This document shows, piece after piece, positions 43,740 to 52,858 of a stretch of 64,000 bases of DNA. Position 1 is the first letter of the stretch; every line of letters starts with the position of its first letter. The notes beneath the pieces were generated by a model. That model had not been told where the DNA came from, did not search any database, and saw nothing but the letters and a program-made list of their open reading frames with translations. A program made the position numbers and the translations under genes. The DNA comes from Liolophura sinensis (Eukaryota > Mollusca > Polyplacophora > Chitonida > Chitonidae): NCBI RefSeq assembly GCF_032854445.1, contig NC_088302.1, positions 56,396,237 to 56,460,236 on the forward strand. Reading direction: 5' to 3'.

Positions 43740-46700
43740 CTAAATGTATGAACAACACAGAGAAGATAAACTTCTACATTACTGATGAAGAGTGTATACG
43801 TTGGAAGTACATTGACAATGATTAGGCATACTGCAAGTGTGTATGTTGGAAGTACACTGACAATGATTAGGCATACTGCAGGTGTATACATTGGAAGTAC
43901 ACTGACAATAATTAGGCATACTGCAGGTGTATACGTTGGAAGTACACTGACAATGATTAGGCATACTGCAGGTGTATACTTTGGAAGTAAACTGACAATG
44001 ATTAGGCATACTGCAGGTGTATACGTTGGAAGTACACTGACAATGATTAGGCATACTGCAGGCACTCCAGTTTCCTCCATACATAGACCTCACTGCCATC
44101 TACACGTGTTAAATGCTTAAATACAGTGTAAATCACCTTTATTAAATAAATAAATATTATTATACATTACAATAGGTTTGCTGGTGAAACCAGAACACGT
44201 GTGCAAGTCAAGCCTCTGTACATGTATCTGGAACCTTCTCCTGCTATGCCTTTTGCATATTTTTGTTTAAACAGAACAGCATTATTGTTGTGAAGACTTC
44301 AACCTGAACATCTTGCCCTTCAAAGTATTATGAAGTATATAGTTTGCATCCAAAATTACGTCTTCTGTGTGTAAAATACGAGTGTTAGAAAACCATTCCA
44401 ACAATCCATTACAGAGACAAACCTGTGGGGTGACCTGCTGCATATCTCCATCCTCAATCGTTGATTCTCCCTAACCAACAATCCATTACAGAGACAAACC
44501 TGTGGGGTGACCTGCTGCATATCTCCATCCTCAGTCGTTGATTCTCCCTAACCAACAATCCATTACAGAGACAAACCTGTGGGGTGACCTGCTGCATATC
44601 TCCATCCTCAGTCGTTGATTCTCCCTAACCAACAATCCATTACAGAGACAAACCTGTGGGGTGACCTGCTGCATATCTCCATCCTCAGTCGTTGATTCTC
44701 CCTAACCAACAATCCATTACAGAGACAAACCTGTGGGGTGACCTGCTGCATATCTCCATCCTCAGTCGTTGATTCTCCCTAACCAACAATCCATTACAGA
44801 GACAAACCTGTGGGGTGACCTGCTGCATATCTCCATCCTCAATCGTTGATTCTCCCTAACCAACAAATCATTCTCCTCCTTCAATTCTTCATTGGCCTAC
44901 AAAGACATCATTTACTGAATAATTTTACACTGTGGCACACAATGATTATCTAACCCTAAACCCTCAACAATATTCAAGTTTGACTACATAGCTGAAATAT
45001 GAAATCAGTCATACTGTGCCACATGACCGTCCTGTACTTGGAGCAATGTTGGATCCCGGAGAGCCATTTTATCGTCATACTGTACAATAGCAGTTAAGGC
45101 AGGCAATTTTATATGCTAAAGAATTTGGGGGTGCTGCAGTGTGCATGGTTTGCTCGCCGCATTTCAAAAACTTACAGAGGACCACTCCAGGCCAGCTGAA
45201 ACTGTAAGTGTATCAAGGTCGTCCAATGCGGATTTTCAATACAACATGGACTTGTGTCATGTACAAAACACTTCACAATGACCCAATAGAATTTAAACAC
45301 ATACAGGACACACCTGCATCTGAGCATGTGATTGTCTAGGGCTGTCTGGTGATAAAAGCCAAAAGATATTTTCAAGAACAGTGAGCAGTGTTCCATCAAA
45401 AGTCAAATCACCTAGATGTCAGTCTAATTATTACAGTCAGAGAGTGTATAAATGGCAAGTCTGAACAGTGTGTACGGTTCAAACAGTCGCAGGAGCTACT
45501 TACATCATTGAATATGCCAAAAACATACACAAAATATTTAGCAATGACCTTTTTGAACTTGTTGACTTCTTGCTTGACTTTTTCATACTGTTTGTTGGCA
45601 TCTTCAAATTTTTTAGTAATCACTGCTAAAGCATCAATGTCTGGCTCTTTTATCTGAGGCACCGCATAGTTTTTCGCAGAAGCCTTAATTTCCAACTGTT
45701 GTTGTAAGGCTGTGTTTTCAACCTTGAGGGCTTCCATCTTTGCCTGTGTGCGGGACAACTCTAACTGTAAGCAGAAAACAAAAATGTAAACCAATCACTG
45801 ACTCAAAAACTTCATCAACTTTTTTGCTGATGACAAGTGACTGAGTTCATGCTTTACAGCTTATCAGCACACGTACTGGTGGTTCACATTTGGTGAGCAA
45901 TCATTTCTAGGAATGAATATGTCTATCTTCAGGTTTAGAAAAAATCCTCATATTATCCAAAACCCTGCATAAGAGCGAAGTACAGAGACATCAGACAGGG
46001 ATGAGCAACAAACCCAGGCTTTTATACTGAGTGTGGTACCAAGTCACAAGGTAGCCTATTACCTGGGATGTGGTAACTCATGCTACAACCCAGCCTACTA
46101 TCAGAGGTGTGGTAACTCATGCTACAACCCAGCCTACTATCAGAGGTGTGGTAATTCATGCTACAACCCAGCCTACTGTCAGAGGTCTGGTAACTCATGC
46201 TACAACCCAGCCTACTATCAGGGGTGTAATAACTTAAGCTACAACCCAGCCTACTATCAGAGGTGAGGTAACTCATGCTACAACCCAGCCTACTATCAGG
46301 GGTGGGGTCTCATGCTACAACTCAGCCTACTAGCAGGGGTGTGATAACTCAAGCTACAACCCAGCCTACTATCAGAGGTATGGTAACTCATGCTACAACC
46401 CAGCCTACTATTAGGGGTGGGGTAAGTCATGCTACAACCCAGCCTACTACCAGAGGTGTGGTAACTGATGCTACAACCCACCCTACTATCTTGGGTACGG
46501 TAACTAATGCTACAACCCAGCCTACTATCAGAGGTGAGGTAACTCATGCTACAACCCAGCCTACTATCAGGGGTGGGGTAACTCATGCTACAACCCTGCC
46601 TACTATCAGGGGTGGGGTAACTCATTCTACAACTCAGCCTACTTTCAGGGGTTCGGTAACTTATGCTACAACGCAGCCTACTATCAGAGGTGTGGTAAGT

Positions 46701-49700
46701 GATGCTACAACCCACCCTACTATCTTGGGTAAGGTACCTCATGCTACAACCCAGGCTTCTATCAGAGGTGTGGTAACTCATGCCACAACTCAGCCTACTA
46801 TCAGGGGTGTGATAACTCAAGCTACAACCCAGCCTACTATCAGGGGTGGGGTAACTCAAGTTACAACCATGCCTACTATCAGGGGTGCAGTAACTCATGC
46901 TACAACCCTGCCTACTATCAGAGGTCTGGTAATTCATGGAACAACCCAGCCTACTATCTTGGGTGGAGTAACTCATGCTACAGCCCAGCCTACTATCAGG
47001 GGTGAGGTAACTCATGATACAACTCAGCCTACTATCAGGGGTGTGATAACTCAAGTTACAACCCAGCCTACCATCATAGGTGTGGTAACTCATGCTACAA
47101 CCCTGCCTACTATCTTGGGTGGGGTAACTCATGCTACAACCCTGCCTAATATCAGGGGTGCAGTAACTCATGCTACAACCCAGCCTACTAGCAGGGGTGC
47201 AGTAACTCATGCTACAACCCAGCCTACTAGCAGGGGTGAGGTAACTCATGCTACAGCCCAGCCTACTATCAGGGGTGAGGTAACTCATGCTACAACTCAG
47301 CCTACTATCAGGGGTGTGATAACTCAAGTTACAACCCAGCCTACTATCATAGGTGTGGTAACTCATGCTACAACCCACCCTATTATCTTGGGTGGGGTAA
47401 CTCATGCTACAACCCTGCCTACTATCAGGGATGTGGTAACTCATGCAAGAACCTAGCATACTATCAGAGGTGTGGTAACTCATGCCACAACCCAGCCTAC
47501 TATCTTGGGTGGGGTAACTCAAGCTACAACCCTGCCTACTATCAGGGATGTGGTAACTCATGCAAGAACCTAGCATACTATCAGAGGTGTGGTAACTCAT
47601 GCCACAACCCAGCCTACTATCTTGGGTGGGGTAACTCAAGCTACAACCCTGCCTACTATCATAGATGTGGTAACTCATGCAAGAACCTAGCATACTATCA
47701 GAGGTGTGGTAACTCATGCTACAACCCAGCCTACTATCATAGGTGTGGTAACTCATGCCACAACCCAGCCTACTATCTTGGGTGGGGTAACTCATGCTAC
47801 AACCCTGCCTACTATCATAGATGTGGTAACTCATGCAAGAACCTAGCATACTATCAGAGGTGTGGTAACTCATGCTACAACCCAGCCTACTATTAGGGGT
47901 GGGGTAACTCATGCTACAACCCAGCCTACTATCATAGATGTGGTAACTCAAGCTATAAACCAGCCTACTACCATGGAAGTGGTAACCCAAGCTAGAAACC
48001 AGCATATCATGATGGATGTGGTAACTCAATCTACAAACCAGCATATCATCATGGATGTGGTAACTCAAGCTACAAACCAGCATATCGTCATGGATGTGGT
48101 AACCCAAGCTACAAACCAGCATATCAACATGGATGTGGTAACCCAAGCTACAAACCAGCATATCATCATGGATGTGGTAACTCAAGCTACAAACCAGCAT
48201 ATCATCATGGATGTGGTAACTCAAGCTACAAACCAGCATATCAACATGGATGTGGTAACTCAAGCTACAAATCAGCATATTGTCATGGATGTGGTAACCC
48301 AAGCTACAAACCAGCATATCATGATGGATATGGTAACCCAAGCTACAAACCAGCATATCATCATGGATGTGGTAACCCAAGCTACAAACCAGCATATCAT
48401 GATGGATGTGGTAACTCAAGCTATAAACCAGTATATCAGCATGGATGTGGTAACTCAAGCTACAAATCAGCATACTGTCATGGATGTGGTAACCCAAGCT
48501 ACAAACCAGCATATCATCATGGATGTGGTAACTCAAGCTATAAACCAGCATATCATCATGGATGTGGTAACTCAAGCTACAAACCAGCATATCATGATGG
48601 ATGTGGTAACTCAAGCTACAAACCAGCATATCATCATGGATGTGGTAACTCAAGCTACAAACCAGCATATCATCATGGATGTGGTAACTCAAGCTACAAA
48701 CCAGTATATCCTCATGGATGTGGTAACTCAAGCTACAAACCAGCATATCAACATGGATGTGGTAACTCAAGCTACAAATCAGCATACTGTCATGGATGTG
48801 GTAACCCAAGCTACAAACCAGCATATCATGATGGATGTGGTAACTCAATCTACAAACCAGCATATCATCATGGATGTGGTAAACCAAGCTACAAACCAGC
48901 ATATCATGATGGATGTGGTAACTCAAGCTACAAACCAGCATATCATCATGGATGTGGTAACTCAAGCTACAAACCAGCATATCCTCATGGATGTGGTAAC
49001 TCAAGCTACAAATCAGCATATCATCATGGATGTGGTAACTCAAGCTACAAACCAGCATATCATCATGGATGTGGTAACCCAAGCTACAAACCAGCATATC
49101 AACATGGATGTGGTAACTTAAGCTACAAACCAGCATATCATCATGGATGTGGTAAACCAAGCTACAAACCAGCATATCAACATGGATGTGGTAACTCAAG
49201 CTACAAACCAGCATATCATGATGGATGTGGTAACTCAAGCTACAAACCAGCATATCCTCATGGATGTGGTAACCCAAGCTACAAGCCAGCATATCATCAT
49301 GGATGTGGTAAACCAAGCTACAAACCAGCATATCAACATGGATGTGGTAACTCAAGCTACAAACCAACATATCAACATGGATGTGGTAACTCAAGCTACA
49401 AACCAGCATATCCTCATGGATATGGTAACAAACCAGGATATCAACATGGATGTGGTAACTCAAGCTACAAACCAACATATCAACATGGATGTGGTAACTC
49501 AAGCTACAAACCAGCATATCCTCATGGATGTGGTAACCCAAGCTACAAACCAGGCTATTACCAGAGGCATAGTAAGTCAGGCTAAGACTAGTACACAGAT
49601 GTGAACATTTTACCTCATAGTCTTTAAACAGCATCTCAAACCTGGCTCTCCTCAACTCAGCTGTGTTCATACTTCCCCTGTCTTCTTCATCTACCATGCT

Positions 49701-52417
49701 GACACCACCTGTAACACACAAGTGGTCAACATTAGAAATGCTTGTCAAGTCTACACCTCACAGCGCTACTCCTCCATTCTTTGGCACACGTAGAGATGAA
49801 CTGAAGGGATAAATATACATTGAAAAGGAACTCTGAAATGAAGAAAAATCTCAGCCATAAAACCACAAAATTTTTAAGTGTATTTTACATCTTTTAATAA
49901 CCACCCTATTTTATGCATATTTTCCATCAACAGCTCCCCATTCTGACTCCACAGTCCACACTGTGGTTTTGACAGCTATCACTGTTGATGCCATGATTTC
50001 AGGCTACTTAATTCCGGGTAGACCGCTGGGGCTTTAGGAAACCTGCATTGTTTTAAGCAAAGAAGAAAAAGGTGAGACGCCATTTGGCTTTTACGACACA
50101 TCTTAAACTGTATATTAAGAAACAAAAATCAAACATTTTGTGTATCCTATTAATTCATGTACAAATAAGTGTAGGATATTAAGTTCCTATACTGGGGGCC
50201 CCCGTGGCTCAATTGGTTGGCACACTAGTGCAGCGTAATGACCCACGAGTCTCTCACCAATCCAGTCGCTGTGAGTTAAAGTCCAGCTCATGCTGGCTTC
50301 CTCTCCGGCCGTACGTGGGAATGTCTGCCAGAAACCTGCGGATGGTCGTGCGTTTCCCCCGGGCTCTGCCTGGTTTCCACCCACCATAATGCTGGCCGCC
50401 GTTGTATAAGTAAAATATTCTTGAGTACGGCATAAAACACTAATCAAATAAAATAAATAAATAAAAAATAAATTAAGTTCCTATAAATACATATCATACC
50501 TCATTCTCAGCCATGTTGTGGCTTCTTTTAGCATATGGTTGAATAGTAGCCCCTTTGTTGGATGATTCTCTTCTTCAATATTTGTATTTGAATATCATAC
50601 CCTTCACTAAGGACTAGAAGTGCAATCAATTTGTACATCTAAATTCACCCAACTTATTTGAGCCTTGTTATCAGGTTTGTGGTAGTTGTATTGAAGCAGT
50701 GAAGATGGGAGGATATCTAAACAGATCATATGCAGCCTTCAAATCAGTGATCTTTATGTCCACAAATCATGAATTACAGCCCTGTACTCTCAGCTATACA
50801 CACACTACAATTCAGACGGGCTAAATCTTTAAATTTGGCAGAATTAGCATAAGCCAAAATGCTTCCACAGGTGTGAATGAAAATTTCATGGTAACACATG
50901 AAAGGTTAACTGCATCACACACAGGTGTCCCCCAGGAAAGATATCAGTATTACAGATTACACACAAGGCAATGTACTGCCCTAAAGCAAAACTGATGTAA
51001 CCTCCAGGTGACACCGTTCAGCCATTCTCCATTTATTCACATGCCTGACACGTGTAGTGATAAATTGCAGCTGAACCTCAAATCACCTGTACCTGTCTTC
51101 ACTCGTGACACACACTATACATCTTCAATACAAGAATTGCTGAGTCATACTCTTCATTCAATGCCGAGTAACGCACAATCAACCCATTGTCAGGATTACC
51201 TCGTATTTCCCTGCATGGGTTCTCATCATCAATCGGAGTGCGACAAGCTGGGCATTGTTTGTTCCTCTCCAGCCACACTTCCATGCATGAGGAGCAGAAG
51301 ACATGGTTGTTGGGACAGAGTAATGGGTGTTTAACCTATAAAAAACAAGAGAGTTCCTAACATACTAGTGTAACAGTGCTGAATACAGGCTACACTATTA
51401 AAATGGCAAAGCGCCAAAGGTTTATTCTATAAGTTATTGGCTGATTCATAACATGCAAACAATTCATGTGGTAACAATTTATTTTATTTTACTGTTTTGA
51501 CTTCACTGTATTCCATCGTTGAAAGGAATAGATTGCCAAACATGCATGCAAATATTGCAAAAAGACGTCAGTTATTGATCTTGTTGCTTCATTTTTTCAA
51601 GGTAAAATAAGAAATTTTTTCAAACATGAATCTGTCCTCCAATGTTATCCAATGTCAAAAACACAAAATAGCTAGAAAGCTAGAAAGCCATGCAAGGACA
51701 GGATTATACTAGCTGTACCCTTGAGTGGTTCCCTACTGCATACAGACCACTTGATCTCAGAATTCCCCCTGCTCTTCCCATCATGGTCAGTATGCAATCT
51801 TACAATTCACTAGTTCTTGGTTATTAAACTGACAGAGAGATGAAAACCAGGTGGAAAAGAAACCGAAGATATATTAAATATATGATTCTCATACCTACAC
51901 ACAATATGATGCAACTTTGTTCAAGTCAGTTAAAATCAGAAGTTATAGGGAGAAACTGACAAAAAAATCTTTGGGTACAACAACTGCATGCAGATAACGA
52001 TTTCTGATTTGCTACGGTTCAACAAAGTTACATATCCTTCTTGAAACAATGTATGCAGTGAATTCTTCAGCTGAAATGAAAATGACACTTGACATTATGA
52101 AAGGAAGAAAATGAAAGTTATGTTTACATCACCTGTTCCCCATGCACAAGTGACAGACCCGTCCTGACATGTTGAGACTGCCAGGTGTACATTCGGGACC
52201 TCTTACCGACTGCAGAGGATATACAAAGAAGGGTTGGAGAGGAGCATTAGGTATTCAAAGAGGAAAAAAATAAAAGGTTTGGTAGCAAGCAAGGTTAGAG
52301 GGTATAAAGCCCGTATCAATCATCTATACACACCTTTCCCAAACAAATTTGACAAGAAATAGGCAAAGTAAAGGCGATAGTACTTGATCGCTGAGCATTG
52401 TTTACGTTTACCGCCAT
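41459..52417 (-). CDS. OBI1: ORC ubiquitin ligase 1 (RING finger protein 219 orthologue), complete, six exons
   Basis: E3 ubiquitin ligase; the vertebrate orthologue acts in the nucleus on the origin recognition complex to promote origin firing. Exons, 5' to 3': 52417-52334, 51335-51200, 49708-49614, 45764-45549, 44896-44808, 43739-41459; 966 residues, all in phase. RING (C3HC4): Cys22, Cys25, Cys35, His39, Cys42, Cys45, Cys56, Cys59. Then ENPCREIRGG, a coiled coil over about 83-245 containing YEKVKQEVNKFKK, LLVRENQRLRMEI, SRSPHRYGRSTVAALQ and KALQKSDGYIEELEEEL, each with a clear counterpart in human RNF219, and a long Ser/Thr/Pro-rich disordered tail ending in KKRLFETDTDDTD. The human protein is about 730 residues, so the tail is longer here. 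Start ATG has a good context (GCCATGG). Introns 3 and 5 carry large arrays. Divergent from SLC10A7; tail-to-tail with TEP. Confidence 0.96.
43790..44063. repeat. 45-bp minisatellite (six copies) in OBI1 intron 5
   Basis: Unit TTGGAAGTACACTGACAATG, ATTAGGCATACTGCAGGTGT, ATACG, at 43801, 43846, 43891, 43936, 43981 and 44026. On the minus strand it reads as 15-residue units (PAVCLIIVSVLPTYT), open and in frame with the last exon of OBI1. Confidence 0.95.
44401..44862 (-). repeat. 77-bp array: six copies of the 3' half and donor of OBI1 exon 5
   Basis: Six near-identical 77-bp units (44401, 44478, 44555, 44632, 44709, 44786). Each contains, on the minus strand, the exon stretch TTGGTTAGGGAGAATCAACG through TCACCCCACAG, the donor GTTTGT and 15 bp of intron. 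Only the unit at 44786-44862 is joined to the exon 5' half and acceptor. Copies differ mainly at one site (CGATTGAGG versus CGACTGAGG), so the expansion is recent. 77 is not a multiple of three: use of a decoy donor shifts frame into a TGA. Confidence 0.96.
44808..44896 (-). CDS. OBI1 exon 5 (coiled coil)
   Basis: 29 codons plus two bases: ANEELKEENDLLVRENQRLR then MEICSRSPH, with the split Arg completing SPHRYGR. The counterpart in human RNF219 is the ANKKLKLEN...LVREN-x-RL...RSPQKFGR stretch. Acceptor ttgtag, donor AG|gtttgt. Its 3' part and donor are the first of six tandem copies. Confidence 0.93.
44897..45548 (-). other. OBI1 intron 4, no feature seen
   Basis: 0.65 kb of unique sequence; includes the 45 bases that would become coding if the alternative exon 4 donor were used. 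Confidence 0.7.
45549..45764 (-). CDS. OBI1 exon 4 (coiled coil)
   Basis: 72 codons, LELSRTQAKMEALKVEN to QEVNKFKK. The end is set by homology: KFKK|ANEELKEEN matches the human coiled coil across the join, using AAG|gtcatt. A stronger donor, GAT|gtaagt, lies 45 bases farther on and is also in frame. Acceptor tgcttacag. Confidence 0.88.
46066..49587. repeat. 39-bp minisatellite (about 90 copies) filling OBI1 intron 3
   Basis: Two subfamilies: left of about 47950, GGTAACTCATGCTACAACCC + AGCCTACTATCAGGGGTGT; right of it, GTGGTAACTCAAGCTACAAA + CCAGCATATCATCATGGAT. Length divisible by three and few stops keep frames open for over 1,000 codons on the minus strand (13-residue unit SYHIHDDMLVCSL) and about 400 codons on the plus strand (unit TQATNQHIIMDVV). 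Variable positions change amino acids in both frames, which argues against selection on a protein. Confidence 0.96.
49614..49708 (-). CDS. OBI1 exon 3 (helical linker)
   Basis: Two bases completing Gly, then 31 codons: GVSMVDEEDRGSM to MLFKDYE. RRARFEMLFKDYE aligns with the RKTRLELLHKEYE helix of the human protein. Acceptor gttacag, donor GAG|gtaaaa, phase 0. The frame stays open through the whole following intron array. Confidence 0.94.
49709..51199 (-). other. OBI1 intron 2 with SINE-A
   Basis: 1.5 kb; SINE-A at 50192-50471, otherwise unique sequence without recognisable genes. Confidence 0.8.
50192..50471 (+). mobile_element. SINE-A, complete, young-looking
   Basis: Complete element with head CCCGTGGCTCAATTGGTTGG, centre GCGGATGGTCGTGCGTTTCC, tail ATTCTTGAGTACGGCATAAA and (AATA)n. 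A perfect 14-bp target duplication, ATTAAGTTCCTATA, lies at 50178-50191 and 50472-50485. The intact duplication suggests recent insertion. Confidence 0.94.
51200..51335 (-). CDS. OBI1 exon 2 (RING core)
   Basis: 45 codons plus one base. CPNNHVFCSSCMEVWLERNK then QCPACRTPIDDENPCREIR gives the remaining six zinc ligands (Cys35, His39, Cys42, Cys45, Cys56, Cys59). Acceptor tttttatag, donor G|gtaatc. Confidence 0.97.
51336..52333 (-). other. OBI1 intron 1, no feature seen
   Basis: Unique AT-rich sequence of 1.0 kb. No repeat array or mobile element recognised. Confidence 0.75.
52334..52417 (-). CDS. OBI1 exon 1 (start, first RING cysteines)
   Basis: 28 codons, MAVNVNNAQRSSTIAFTLPI then SCQICLGK. 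The LPI-x-C-x-ICLGK stretch is as in vertebrate RNF219. Donor AAG|gtgtgt, phase 0. Confidence 0.95.
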
Positions 52418-52758
52418 GGCACGATCGCACACTCTGCGCCTGTCACAACATAGGACAATTATAAAGATATTCTTACGCCGTTATACCGGCTCATAATTTT
52501 TTGTCGGCACGTTATCAATTAAGTCCTTAATTCTCAAGAATAAATAAAACATTTTTCTATTTTAACTTTAAATTGAGCATAAAGGCGGATAAAACCTCTT
52601 CTATGTCAATCTAAAGTATGCACTAATGTTTATAGCGAATGAACTGTGTAAAGTGTTATTAGGCACTTCCGCCTCGTTGGCATGTGCTCCTAGCAGACGC
52701 CTTTTTCTCAGCAAAACCGGCCACGTTATGCAGAGGGAAAACTGCAGAGTCTGACAGC
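52418..52758. promoter_or_regulatory. Candidate bidirectional promoter, OBI1/SLC10A7
   Basis: Only 341 bp separate the two divergent start codons, so both 5' untranslated regions and core promoters must fit here unless non-coding first exons lie farther away. No clear TATA box at a convincing spacing. That it is a shared promoter is inference from spacing. Confidence 0.65.
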
Positions 52759-52858
52759 ATGGTCGTTCTAAGATGGATTCGACAAAACTGGTTCCTTGTC
52801 GGCATTGTTGTTGTCATCATTTTGGCCAAGCTGGAACCAACTATCGGGGCAAAGGGTG
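52759..52858 (+). CDS. SLC10A7 exon 1 (start, TM1)
   Basis: 33 codons plus one base: [20 protein letters not shown] then [13 protein letters not shown]. First membrane helix. Donor G|gtgagt. Confidence 0.95.

Noticed and set aside
44090-44150. SINE-A tail remnant after the 45-bp array
   Set aside because: Some similarity (GTAAATCACC then AATAAATAAATA) but no body sequence; too short to support.
47862-49604. Plus-strand Thr/Asn/Gln-rich repeat frames resembling a mucin or secreted repeat protein
   Set aside because: By-product of a stop-free 39-bp unit; no signal peptide, splice context or unique flanking coding sequence.
46296-49748. Minus-strand open frame of about 1,150 codons, apparently a giant repeat protein
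   Set aside because: It is the 39-bp intron array plus OBI1 exon 3. The opposite strand is open too, unit differences are non-synonymous, and phase-consistent exons lie on either side of it.
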